A stretch of 64,000 bases of DNA. Source: Hymenobacter aquaticus. Its GTDB lineage: Bacteria; Bacteroidota; Bacteroidia; Cytophagales; Hymenobacteraceae. The stretch covers positions 1,612,001 to 1,676,000 of the forward strand of contig NZ_SRLC01000001.1 in NCBI RefSeq assembly GCF_004765605.1. The letters run 5' to 3'. The notes beneath the pieces were generated by a model. It was not told where the DNA came from. It searched no databases and worked only from the letters and a program-made list of their open reading frames with translations. Shown piece by piece: positions 45,291 through 53,552 of this stretch. How positions within the stretch are numbered: the first letter of the stretch is position 1; each line of letters opens with the position of its first letter. Both the position numbers and the translations under genes were made by a program.

Positions 45291-48200
45291 ATGCAACACT
45301 CCTATTCTCGTCCCTTGCTGCTGAGCGCGGCCCTCGCCCTGGGTTGCTTTAGCGTTACGGCGCAGCGCTTCACCCTCGATACCAGCTTCGATACGGATGG
45401 CCGGGTAACGACTGAAATTACCCCGCCCGCCTCACAAGACAATCTTCACCAGCTCTATCCCCAGGCCGATGGCAAAACCATTGCCCTGGGTGTCAGCAAG
45501 CTGGGGTATGCGACAGTGCGCTACAACGCGGATGGCTCACTTGATACCGCTTACGGCACGGGTGGCAAAATTATATACAGCCTAAGCAGCCAGCGCCCCA
45601 ACATGACTTTCACGCTGGCCCAACTGCAGCTCCTACCAAACGGCAAGCTGCTGGCGACCGGCAGCTCCTCTTCGGCTGGCGCCCTCATTTGCTTCAATGC
45701 GGATGGCACCATTGATTCTGCCTTCGGCGACAATGGCCTGGTGCTACGGCCCACTACAGCAACCACTGAACGCGGCAGCATCTTCCGTAGCGTTCAGGTT
45801 CAGGCTGATGGGAAGCTTGTAGTAGTTGGGTCTCGCTACGTACGTTCCGGCGGGCTCGGCACTTACAACTACTTGCTTGTGAGCCGCTACAACCCCAATG
45901 GGGCGCTGGACCTGGAGTACAGCACCTTCTTCCAAATTAGTCCATCCACTGATAGCGTGGAAGGGTTCAGTCTGGCTATTCAGCCCGACGGCAAAATTCT
46001 GGCTGGTGGGGTGTATGGGACAACGAATTTTCGACCGGTGTTTGTCCGGCTCCTGCCCGACGGTACCCCGGACCCTGCCTTTGGCACCGCCGGCCGGGTA
46101 TTCTCCAGTATAAGCTACGACTTCCGCAACAGCCAGATTCTGTTGTTACCGGATGGCAGATTTATGGTATCCCTGGGTTCCGGAGCAACAATCAATCGAG
46201 CCGCATTTGCCCGCTTCCTGCCTTCCGGAGCACTGGATACTTCGTTTGGCGTGAACGGGGTAGCAGAGTACGGCTATAGCAGCCCCGCCCCGTACGATGT
46301 CGCGGGCGAATATGGCCGCGGCAGGCTGGCGGCCCAGGCCGACGGCAAGATTATAGTCGGGGGCTTTAATGGCACTGCCTTCGGGGTGCTACGCCTCAAT
46401 ACCGATGGCACGAAAGACAGTTCCTTCGGCGACAACTTCGACCAAACCATCAGGACGGATTTCAATGCCCCCAACACTCCTACGTACTACACGGTTTCGT
46501 CGGTAGCGTCCGTATTGGTCCTGCCCGACGGCAAAATTATGGCAGGTGGCAGCCATTCCAAGCAGAAAGGCTTCAACGATGCTACAGACAAGTCTACGAT
46601 GTTTGCCCTGGCCCGCTACGCGGCTGCCCCGACCAGTACCCTGCCCAACGGCGTGTGGAACGGCAGCGTGAGCACGGCCTACGACAACGCCCAGAACTGG
46701 AGCAACAACGTCCTGCCCGCCGATACGACTATTAACATTCTGGTTCCCAGGGCCGCGAACCGCTACCCGACGCTGACTACCGCCGCCGTAGCCCGCAACC
46801 TGACCGTGGAAGCCGGAGCCACGCTGACCATTGCCGCCACTGGTAGCCTGACGGCCATGCGCGCCCTGTTGCTGAACGGTGCCGTAGTCGGCGACGGAGT
46901 GCTGCGCACCCGCGGCCTCCGGCCCCAGATTATTGCCGGCACCAGCACCGATGAGTCACGCATCAACACGCTGGACATCGGGCCGGCCGGAGCCAGCCTG
47001 GCCGGGCCACTGAATCTGAACCAGATGCTGATTCTTAACGGGCCATTGGCTACGAACGGCCAAAAGCTGCGCCTGCTCTCCTACAAGAACATTCCCAGTG
47101 GGCAAACCTCGACGGCTATGGTCGTCAACAACGGAAACGGTGCCGTGCTGGGCGACGTTACCGTGGAGCGCAACATCACTGGGCAGTCGGGACTGGGCTA
47201 CCGCCACTACTCGTCGCCGGTGACCAACGCCACCTTCGGCACGCTGGCTTACAACGGCTTCGTGCCCGTGCTCAACCAGGCTTACAACACGGCCGCCGAC
47301 CCGAGCAAGGTTACCCCCTTCCCGAACGTATTTGAATACGACGAAACCCGTCTGAGCGCCACTACCCCGGGCTTCGAGCAGGGTTGGATGGTACCAGCCA
47401 GCGCCTTGCAGCCCGGCAAAGGCTACACCCTGAATACCTACGGTTTCAACGGCGTGGGCTCCCCGGTATCCTTCGTGGGCACGCTCAACAACGGCACTAT
47501 CTCGCGCACGCTCACGGCGGGCACCCAAAACGAATCGGGCTGGAACTTCCTGGGCAACCCCTACCCGGCTCCCCTCGACTGGAACAAGGTTACGATTCCG
47601 GCCGGCGTAAGCAGCGCGGCTTACGTGTTCCGCAGCAGCGGCGACTACACCGGCGCCTACGTAAGCTACGTCAACGGCATCGGGGCCAGCAACGTCATTC
47701 CGGCTATGCAAGGCTTCTTCGTCCGGGCTTCGGTACCCAGCGTCACGCTGCAGTTTACCAACGCTGCCCGCCTGACGACCTATGCCAACCCTGACTTCCT
47801 GCGCCCCGCCGCCGACACCCGGCCGCAGCTGCGCCTCGACCTGACGGGTCCCGGCCAGACGCAGCCGGCCGATGCGGCCCACGTGTACTTCCAGCAAGGG
47901 GCCACGGCCCTGGCCGACGAGCAGTTTGATGCCTACAAGCTGCCCGGCACCAGCGCCCAGCTCAGCACCAGCGCCGGCCCGGACCAGCTCTCCATTAACG
48001 GTCTGCCGCTGTTGGGTAGCCAGGGCACCAGCGTGGCCGTCAGCGTCTGGGCTGACCAGGCCGGCAGCTACACCCTCACGGCCGGGCAGCTACTCAATTT
48101 CGACGCTGGCATTGCGGTGGTGCTGGAAGACAAGCTGACCGGCGCCTGGCACGACCTGCGCGTGCAGCCCACCTATTCGTTTGGCGTGGCTACGGCCAAT

Positions 48201-48536
48201 ACCCGGCTGACCTCGCGCTTCGTGCTGCACTTCGGCCAGAGCCAGGCGCTGGCCAGCCAGCCAAGTCTGGGCGCGGCTAGCGTTGCCTTGTTTCCCAACC
48301 CCGTCGTGGGGGGGCAGCTCCACATTCAGCTCAATGGCCTGAGCAGCGCGAGCCAGAAAGTAGAGGCGCAGCTGTATAACGCGCTGGGCCAGGTGGTACG
48401 GCAGCAGCGCTTCGCCGTGTCGGGTGGCGCGCTGGATGCCGCGCTGCCCGTGCGGGGCCTGAGCAAGGGCGTGTACACCCTGCGCCTGACCAGCGGACAG
48501 CAGGTATCAGCGCATCAGGTCATCATTCCGGAGTAA
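45291..48536 (+). CDS. Delta-60 repeat protein with T9SS C-terminal sorting domain
   Basis: A 1081-aa secreted protein. Signal peptide (LLLSAALALGCFSVTAQ), then about seven delta-60 repeats over residues ~25-440, each of the form LDxxFGxxGxv..xxxxQxDGKilxxG (e.g. PDGKILAGG, PDPAFGTAGRVF). Residues ~445-990 are beta-rich surface modules with TLPNGVWNGSVSTAYDNAQNWSNN at the start (split: WNGSVSTAYDNAQNW). The last ~75 residues (ALFPNPVVGGQLHIQL ... KGVYTLRLTSGQQV) are a T9SS type A sorting domain. Export and cell-surface location are well supported; biological role unknown. Confidence 0.93.
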   Translation: MQHSYSRPLLLSAALALGCFSVTAQRFTLDTSFDTDGRVTTEITPPASQDNLHQLYPQADGKTIALGVSKLGYATVRYNADGSLDTAYGTGGKIIYSLSSQRPNMTFTLAQLQLLPNGKLLATGSSSSAGALICFNADGTIDSAFGDNGLVLRPTTATTERGSIFRSVQVQADGKLVVVGSRYVRSGGLGTYNYLLVSRYNPNGALDLEYSTFFQISPSTDSVEGFSLAIQPDGKILAGGVYGTTNFRPVFVRLLPDGTPDPAFGTAGRVFSSISYDFRNSQILLLPDGRFMVSLGSGATINRAAFARFLPSGALDTSFGVNGVAEYGYSSPAPYDVAGEYGRGRLAAQADGKIIVGGFNGTAFGVLRLNTDGTKDSSFGDNFDQTIRTDFNAPNTPTYYTVSSVASVLVLPDGKIMAGGSHSKQKGFNDATDKSTMFALARYAAAPTSTLPNGVWNGSVSTAYDNAQNWSNNVLPADTTINILVPRAANRYPTLTTAAVARNLTVEAGATLTIAATGSLTAMRALLLNGAVVGDGVLRTRGLRPQIIAGTSTDESRINTLDIGPAGASLAGPLNLNQMLILNGPLATNGQKLRLLSYKNIPSGQTSTAMVVNNGNGAVLGDVTVERNITGQSGLGYRHYSSPVTNATFGTLAYNGFVPVLNQAYNTAADPSKVTPFPNVFEYDETRLSATTPGFEQGWMVPASALQPGKGYTLNTYGFNGVGSPVSFVGTLNNGTISRTLTAGTQNESGWNFLGNPYPAPLDWNKVTIPAGVSSAAYVFRSSGDYTGAYVSYVNGIGASNVIPAMQGFFVRASVPSVTLQFTNAARLTTYANPDFLRPAADTRPQLRLDLTGPGQTQPADAAHVYFQQGATALADEQFDAYKLPGTSAQLSTSAGPDQLSINGLPLLGSQGTSVAVSVWADQAGSYTLTAGQLLNFDAGIAVVLEDKLTGAWHDLRVQPTYSFGVATANTRLTSRFVLHFGQSQALASQPSLGAASVALFPNPVVGGQLHIQLNGLSSASQKVEAQLYNALGQVVRQQRFAVSGGALDAALPVRGLSKGVYTLRLTSGQQVSAHQVIIPE

Positions 48537-48551
48537 GTCGGCAGATTTATT

Positions 48552-48594
48552 CACAAAAAGGCCCGTCTACGCAAGCAGACGGGCCTTTTTTGTG
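48552..48594 (+). terminator. Bidirectional rho-independent terminator
   Basis: CACAAAAAGGCCCGTCT pairs with AGACGGGCCTTTTTTGTG around an 8-nt loop. Confidence 0.9.
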
Positions 48595-48610
48595 AGTAAA
48601 CAGTCCGCTT

Positions 48611-49354
48611 CTAAGCCGGCTGCAGCTGCCAGCCACTGGCTAATAAAGCGGCCAGCTCGGCCACGCTTTCCGTGAGCTGCTCCCAGCTGTTGAGCACGAA
48701 ATAATGCTCCTGCAGGTGGGCCTCGCTGTATTCGGCCTGCAGCACGGTAGCCAGATCAAAGGGCCGCCGGTTGCTTTCGTCGGCTATGCAATGGTGAATC
48801 TCGCCCGAGGAGGAAAGCAAACCGGCACCGTACATGCGCGTGGCGCCCTGCTCCTGCACCAGACCAAACTGCACCGTAAAGCCATAGAGCCGCTCCATGC
48901 GGGCCAGCGCCGGCGCATCGTGCAGGTGCTGAGCGGCCACCCGCCCCAGAAAGTGCAGGAAGTCGGCAAAGGCCTGGTCCATCAGCAGCGGCACGTGCCC
49001 GAAGATACCGTGGAACAGATCCGGCTCCTGGATAAAGTCGAACTGCTCCATCGAGCGAATCCAGACGGTGGCGGGAAACTTACGCTGGGCCAGCAGGCCA
49101 AAGAAGGTAGCATCGTCGAGCATGCCGTTGACGGGCTCCAGCTGCCAGCCGGTGGCTTTCTGCAGGCGCTTGCTAATCTCCTCGAACCGAGGCAACGCGT
49201 TGCGGTGCAGGCCGGCCTTTTGCAGGCCCACGCTGAATGCAGCCGCGGCGCGCTTGTGCAGCAAAGCCGTTTGGCGGTCAAACAATACCTTCCAAACCAA
49301 ATGGTCCTGGGTGGTGTACCGGTCGTAGTGTTGCGTTACCATGACGTGAGGCAT
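48611..49354 (-). CDS. phhA: Phenylalanine 4-monooxygenase homologue with altered iron site
   Basis: A 247-aa homologue of the non-heme iron, pterin-dependent Phe hydroxylase (Phe to Tyr). The fold markers are present: LPRFEEISKRLQKATGW, EPDLFHGIFGHVPLL with iron ligands His115 and His120, and MYGAGLLSSSGEIHH. But in the block normally YWFTVEFGL the sequence is YGFTVQFGL, putting Gln162 where the third iron ligand Glu is expected, and Gly for Trp. Activity is therefore doubtful. The start is MPHVMVTQ (49354), directly after the terminator T-run, or MVTQ at 49342. Upstream codons are rejected as leader sequence. See the leader ORF and attenuator. Confidence 0.85.
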   Translation of the reverse strand: MPHVMVTQHYDRYTTQDHLVWKVLFDRQTALLHKRAAAAFSVGLQKAGLHRNALPRFEEISKRLQKATGWQLEPVNGMLDDATFFGLLAQRKFPATVWIRSMEQFDFIQEPDLFHGIFGHVPLLMDQAFADFLHFLGRVAAQHLHDAPALARMERLYGFTVQFGLVQEQGATRMYGAGLLSSSGEIHHCIADESNRRPFDLATVLQAEYSEAHLQEHYFVLNSWEQLTESVAELAALLASGWQLQPA

Positions 49355-49390
49355 AAAAAAAGGCCCGGCTCCTGGGAGGAGTCGGGCCTT
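49355..49390 (-). terminator. Attenuator terminator directly before phhA
   Basis: Minus strand: a 14-bp stem (49377-49390 with 49360-49373, one G-U) and a GGG loop, then seven T that run into the phhA ATG. Placed between leader ORF and gene, not after a gene, it would stop transcription before phhA. GGAGTTGGGC in the leader ORF can pair over 10 bp with its 5' arm. Confidence 0.8.
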
Positions 49391-49422
49391 GACGATTTTC
49401 AGAGGGTTAGTAGCATGTGCTT

Positions 49423-49509
49423 CTAGCTTCCGTACCGGCAATACAGCCCAACTCCGTCCACGACGGGACGAATATTTAGGCAGAAGCATTTCGCGGTTTG
49501 GTTCATCAT
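49423..49509 (-). CDS. phhA leader peptide (28 aa, Phe and two Tyr codons)
   Basis: ATGATG start (49509-49504), 28 codons, stop TAG. The product is MMNQTAKCFCLNIRPVVDG followed by VGLYCRYGS, with one Phe codon (9) and two Tyr codons (23 and 26). A -7 box lies 9 nt before the ATG. It ends 33 nt before a terminator that precedes phhA. It has the same length and start as the trp leader in this window. Segment GGAGTTGGGC just before the Tyr codons is complementary to the terminator's 5' arm (antiterminator). Whether ribosome stalling at Tyr raises or lowers expression cannot be settled by eye. No known family; no existing gene name assigned. Confidence 0.6.
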   Translation of the reverse strand: MMNQTAKCFCLNIRPVVDGVGLYCRYGS

Positions 49510-49517
49510 ACTGGAAG

Positions 49518-49525
49518 CAAATATA
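49518..49525 (-). promoter_or_regulatory. -7 box of the phhA leader transcript (TATATTTG)
   Basis: Exact TAnnTTTG on the minus strand, ending 9 nt before the leader ATG. The predicted 5' UTR is only a few nucleotides. No TTG is found at -33; the spacer is T-rich. Confidence 0.6.
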
Positions 49526-49540
49526 GGAAAATAAAAATAA

Positions 49541-49844
49541 GTTGTATCCGTAACAGGGCTCTTTTTTTCATACCCCCTTACCCATACTTACTCTATTGTT
49601 AACCATATACCCCTTTTCGGTAAGGCCATTACAACAAAAAACTAACAAATATTGTCTTTACCCCCTTCATTTTTGCAGTCACCAATCAATCAATTTTATC
49701 TAAATCAAAGAATGCTGGCTTGCAAAAAGGGGCCGGAAGAAATATTTGCCAAAATTGCCCGACCGGACTTTTCTGCTCTGTAGCGAGTTGATCAGTAGTC
49801 GACCTGCTTACAGAGGATAATCTTGTTAAGGCCGTAGCATGCGG
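49541..49844. other. AT-rich gene-free stretch upstream of phhA
   Basis: About 300 bp with no ORF of substance, rich in A/T runs (CTTACCCATACTTACTC, AATCAATCAATTTTATC). It lies between the divergently arranged phhA control region and the 3' end of the next minus-strand gene. I see no RNA structure I can name. Confidence 0.5.
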
Positions 49845-50234
49845 TTACAACTGCCCGTTGGGCTCGTAGGTCATGCTCAGCTTGGTGTCGCCGGTGACGT
49901 GCAGCCGCACATTGGCCGTTTGGGCGGAAGGGTTCAGCAGCACGGCCGAGGAGCCGGCCAGGTAGCGGAGCGTGGCCGTTTGCCCGGGCTGGAGCGTGGC
50001 GCGGCCAAAAATACCGCCGCCCCGGGGCCGCTCCTTGAACTCGACGGGGACCTTGCCCACATTGCGGGCCACAACTTTGAAGGCCCCGGGCTGCCCGCCA
50101 CCCAGGATGAACTGCTTGCCCGGCTCAATGAACAGGTTGGAGTCGAGGCCGGCGCGGCAGAAGGTGAAGGCCGCGCTCAGGCCAAGCAGCAGGCACAGCG
50201 CGGACAAAGCCCGCCGGATAGAAGAGAAACGCAT
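49845..50234 (-). CDS. Small exported protein of unknown function
   Basis: A 129-aa protein with a signal peptide (RALSALCLLLGLSAAFTFCRA). The mature part looks like an all-beta domain: KQFILGGGQPGAFKVVARNVGKVPV, interrupted here, then VEFKERPRGGGIFG and LQPGQTATLRYLAGSSAVLL, alternating polar and hydrophobic residues as in an Ig-like or cupredoxin-like fold. No family recognised. It is alone between the AT-rich gap and the AraC regulator, which ends 112 bp upstream. Confidence 0.65.
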   Translation of the reverse strand: MRFSSIRRALSALCLLLGLSAAFTFCRAGLDSNLFIEPGKQFILGGGQPGAFKVVARNVGKVPVEFKERPRGGGIFGRATLQPGQTATLRYLAGSSAVLLNPSAQTANVRLHVTGDTKLSMTYEPNGQL

Positions 50235-50346
50235 GGCAATGAGGCTGAGTGAAACGATGTCTCAAAGGAACCGGCTCTTGCGGCCCCAAACGCCCCGATT
50301 TACCGTTTGGGACGTCCCACCTTATAGTTTGGCACCTGCTTCCCTG

Positions 50347-51615
50347 CTACCGGGGCCGCTCCACCTCGCCGGGGGTAATGCCGCGCAGCTTTTTAAAGAC
50401 CCGGTTGAAGGTCGACTTGGAATTAAAACCTGCTTCGAGAGCCACGGCCAGCAGCGTGTAGTGCCGAAACTGCGGGTCGCGCAGGCGCTGCTCGGCCTCG
50501 CGCACCCGGTACTCGTTGATGAAGTCGTTGAAGTTCTGCCCGCAGCCCGTGTTAATTACTCTTGACAGCCAGGAGGTGTTGGTCCGCAGCTGGGCGGCCA
50601 GCTCCCCCAGGGTCAGCTCGGGGGCCAGGTAGGGCCGGGCGGTTTCCAGGTGGCGCAGCAGGCGCGTGGTCCAGCGGGACAGCTCGGTATCGGCGGCAGG
50701 ATCTGGCGCGGGTTCAGCGGCGGGCAGCGCTGCCCCGGCAACCGCCGCGGCACTTTCGGAAACAGAAGCTAGCACCGATTCCGGCGTGGGCTCCACCACG
50801 GCTGCTTCGGAGACGGGCTGAAACCGCAGGCCGGCCAGCTGGTGGCCGGTAAGCAGGCCGGCAATACTCAGGTAATAAATGAGCAGGCCGGTGAACAGGT
50901 AGTCGTACCAGGCCTCGTAGTAGCTGAGCGGGCTCACAAACGCGTTGATCAGCCCAAATCCCAGCATTACGCCCGTGCCGACCAGCACGGCCACCAGCAC
51001 GTTGCGCAGCCAACGGAAGCGAATCTGGTCGGTATCGGAGAAGTTGTCGTTGAGGTAGCGGGCGTAGGCGCGGTATTCGCGCAGGGTGCGCAGGGCGTAG
51101 AAGCCGATGAGTAGGTAAGCCGCCACGCCAAGGCAGTATTCCAGCGGTAGTTGGTCGAGCTGCTGCGCCAGGGGGCCTTTGGTACCGAAGTGGGCCGGCA
51201 AGGGCCGGCCGCGCAGGCCGTGCCACCAGCCGATGTCGTAGAGAAACACGCCCAGCCGCCCGGCCAGATACGCCGCCGCCGGGGCCAGATGCCCCCAGTA
51301 CTGCCGCGTAAAGCGAAACTCCTGGTTGGTCAGGCTGCGGAAGTAGAAGTACAGCGCCGGGCCCACCGCCAGCCAGTTGCTGAACGGGAAGTAAAACATG
51401 AAGGTGCTGTAGGCATCGTGCGAATCGTACCAGCCGGCGAAGCCCAGCATCCACTGAGCCAGCCGCAGCGCGTGCAGCACCAGCAGCACGGCCAGCCAGA
51501 GGTCGGCCGCGCTGCCGTAGCGCCGGCCGCGGCCCAGCAGCACTGCGCCGACCACCACGCCCTGCACGAAAAACGGCAGCAGCAAAGCACTGTAGACGTT
51601 AAAAATGAATGACAT
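50347..51615 (-). CDS. AraC-family regulator with N-terminal membrane domain
   Basis: A 422-aa protein. Residues ~1-265 contain about seven or eight hydrophobic helices (e.g. LWLAVLLVLHALRLAQWMLGF, VAVLVGTGVMLGFGLINAF), in the manner of Bacteroidota 7TM-AraC regulators. An Ala/Pro/Glu linker (~270-310) leads to the HTH: ELTLGELAAQLRTNTSWLSRVIN and the second helix YTLLAVALEAGFNSKSTFNRVFKKLRGITPGEV (both given in part). It ends the family way, FKKLRGITP. The gene follows the trp operon on the same strand past a terminator. Ligand or target unknown; a link with tryptophan is only positional. Confidence 0.88.
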   Translation of the reverse strand: MSFIFNVYSALLLPFFVQGVVVGAVLLGRGRRYGSAADLWLAVLLVLHALRLAQWMLGFAGWYDSHDAYSTFMFYFPFSNWLAVGPALYFYFRSLTNQEFRFTRQYWGHLAPAAAYLAGRLGVFLYDIGWWHGLRGRPLPAHFGTKGPLAQQLDQLPLEYCLGVAAYLLIGFYALRTLREYRAYARYLNDNFSDTDQIRFRWLRNVLVAVLVGTGVMLGFGLINAFVSPLSYYEAWYDYLFTGLLIYYLSIAGLLTGHQLAGLRFQPVSEAAVVEPTPESVLASVSESAAAVAGAALPAAEPAPDPAADTELSRWTTRLLRHLETARPYLAPELTLGELAAQLRTNTSWLSRVINTGCGQNFNDFINEYRVREAEQRLRDPQFRHYTLLAVALEAGFNSKSTFNRVFKKLRGITPGEVERPR

Positions 51616-51635
51616 AGCGGTGAGTCTGGCAGGGC

Positions 51636-51676
51636 AAAAAAAGGCTCAGCCCCCGCCCACAGGCAGAAGCTGAGTC
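51636..51676 (-). terminator. Terminator of the trp operon
   Basis: Minus strand: CTCAGC pairs with GCTGAG across a 20-nt spacer and is followed by seven T (51642-51636), 34 nt after the aroF stop. Confidence 0.7.
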
Positions 51677-51709
51677 AATAACCAACAACGGTTGCTCAAA
51701 ACCAACCCG

Positions 51710-52723
51710 CTACTCCAGCTCCTGACGCAGGGCGTACACCTTGCGCAGGTTCCGGATCAGGCGCTCCGACTCGGCGAAGTTCAGGGTTTGCTGGCCGTCG
51801 GAAGCGGCCTGCTCGGGGGTTTCGTGGGCTTCGTAGAGGATGCCGTCGGCGCCGGCCATTACGCCGGCCAGGGCCATCGGAGCCACAAACTCCCGGATGC
51901 CGATGCCGTGCGAGGGGTCGACGACGACGGGCAGGTGAGTTTTCTCCTTGAGAATTGGTACGGCGTTCAGGTCCAGCGTATTGCGCGAAGCCGTTTCGAA
52001 AGTCCGGATGCCCCGCTCGCAGAGAATCAGCTTTTCGTTGCCGCCCGAAAACACGTACTCGGCCGAAGAGAGCAGCTCCTCAATCGTGCCCGAAATACCG
52101 CGCTTGATCATCACGGGCTTATCCACGCCGCCCAGCGCATCGAGCAGGTTGAAGTTCTGGGTGTTGCGGGCCCCCACCTGGAACACGTCCACGTAGTCGT
52201 GCATCTCCTCGACCTGCGACACCTGCATGACCTCGGTCACGATTTTGATGCCGCGGGCCCGGGCCATCTGGTGAAACACTTTCAGGCCATCCATGCCCAG
52301 GCCGCGAAACGAGTAGGGCGACGAGCGGGGCTTGAACACGCCGCCGCGCATCAGGCGCACGTCGTTTTCCACGAGGTGGTCCATAATTTTTTCCATCTGG
52401 GCCTCGCTCTCAATGCTGCACGGGCCGGCGGCAATGCTCAGGGAGCCTTCCCCGATGTAGACGCCGTCGCCGAGGTCGAGTACGGTGGGGCGCACTCTCC
52501 ACTTGCGGCTCACCAGCTTGTAGTCGTCCGACACGCGGTGAATGTCCAGAATGCCGGGCAGCTGGCCCAGGGTGCGCAGGTCCACGTCGGCCTTGCCGAT
52601 GCCCACCAGGTAGCTGGCGCGCTGCGTGTCGACCTCCGTCACTTTGAACTTGGCGTCCTGGACGTGGGAAATGATGTCGGCTTTCTGTTCGGCCGAGGTG
52701 TTTTTTTCGAGTTGAATAATCAT
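51710..52723 (-). CDS. aroF: 3-deoxy-7-phosphoheptulonate synthase, type I-beta with regulatory N-terminus
   Basis: Condenses PEP and erythrose 4-phosphate, the first shikimate-pathway step. 337 aa. The first ~70 residues are a ferredoxin-like regulatory domain (MIIQLEKNTSAEQKADIISHV). The catalytic barrel carries SIAAGPCSIES (~95-105), LMRGGVFKPRSSPYSFRGLG (~125-144), MIKRGISGTIEE and CERGIRTF, and VVDPSHGIG, the metal and substrate residues of the AroF type. It is the last gene of the trp operon, 45 nt after trpA, which supplies precursor for the same pathway. Confidence 0.96.
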   Translation of the reverse strand: MIIQLEKNTSAEQKADIISHVQDAKFKVTEVDTQRASYLVGIGKADVDLRTLGQLPGILDIHRVSDDYKLVSRKWRVRPTVLDLGDGVYIGEGSLSIAAGPCSIESEAQMEKIMDHLVENDVRLMRGGVFKPRSSPYSFRGLGMDGLKVFHQMARARGIKIVTEVMQVSQVEEMHDYVDVFQVGARNTQNFNLLDALGGVDKPVMIKRGISGTIEELLSSAEYVFSGGNEKLILCERGIRTFETASRNTLDLNAVPILKEKTHLPVVVDPSHGIGIREFVAPMALAGVMAGADGILYEAHETPEQAASDGQQTLNFAESERLIRNLRKVYALRQELE

Positions 52724-52768
52724 GGGTAGGTGAAACGGGTCAGCTGAAAGAAATAACGGCTAACTGAT

Positions 52769-53551
52769 TTAGGATAAAATAGATGAAACAAAATTTTTGG
52801 CTGCTGCCGGCGCGTCGGCGGTGTCTTCCAGGGCCCGAATAAAGGCCGAGCCGATGATGGCCCCGTGGGCGTACTGCGAAGCCCGCTGAAAGGAAGCCTT
52901 GTCGCCGATGCCGAAGCCAATGAGGCGGGGGTTGCGCAGATTCATGGCCGCAATCCGCTCGAAGTACGCCTCCTGGGTGCCGGCGTCCTGGGTGTTGGCG
53001 CTGCCCGTGGTGCCCGGCCCCGACACCAGGTACAGGAAGGCATCAGTGAGGGTATCCATGTGGCGGATGCGCTCCGGCGCCGTCTGGGGCGTAATCAGGA
53101 ACACGGGCTGCAGGCCGTACTGCTTGAAAATGGCCTGGTACTCTTCCTCGTACTCCACCAGCGGCAGGTCGGGCAGAATCAGGCCGTCGACGCCGGCGGC
53201 GGCAGCTTCGCGGCAGAAGTTTTCCATGCCGAACTGCATCAGCGGGTTCAGGTAGCCCATCAGCAGCAGGGGCGTGTCAGGCACCTGCCGACGGATGTCC
53301 TTGAGCTGCTCGAACAGCACGTACAGGTTCATGCCGTTGGCCAGAGCCACCGAGCTGCTCTGCTGGATAACCGGCCCGTCGGCCAGCGGATCGGAAAACG
53401 GCATGCCGATTTCAATCAAATCGGCGCCGGCGGCGGTGAGGGCCTGAATCAGGGGCACGGTGTCCTGCAGCTTGGGGTAGCCGGCCGTGAAGTATACGTT
53501 GAGCAGGTTCTGGCCTTTTTTGGCAAAGGCCTGTTGAATACGGTTCGTCAT
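52769..53551 (-). CDS. trpA: Tryptophan synthase alpha subunit
   Basis: Cleaves indole-3-glycerol phosphate to indole and glyceraldehyde 3-phosphate. 260 aa. Catalytic Glu47 (LIEIGMPFSDP) and Asp58 (ADGP) match the Salmonella Glu49/Asp60 pair. The phosphate loop and YLVSGPGTTGS are in place. The start is ATG 53551. TrpB's stop ends 1 nt before, so the pair is translationally close, suiting their complex with a substrate tunnel. Confidence 0.97.
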   Translation of the reverse strand: MTNRIQQAFAKKGQNLLNVYFTAGYPKLQDTVPLIQALTAAGADLIEIGMPFSDPLADGPVIQQSSSVALANGMNLYVLFEQLKDIRRQVPDTPLLLMGYLNPLMQFGMENFCREAAAAGVDGLILPDLPLVEYEEEYQAIFKQYGLQPVFLITPQTAPERIRHMDTLTDAFLYLVSGPGTTGSANTQDAGTQEAYFERIAAMNLRNPRLIGFGIGDKASFQRASQYAHGAIIGSAFIRALEDTADAPAAAKNFVSSILS

Positions 53552-53552
53552 G

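Noticed and set aside
49355..49489. N-terminal extension of the phenylalanine hydroxylase reading frame
   Set aside because: It would be translated through a terminator hairpin and overlap the leader ORF; no similarity to the family.
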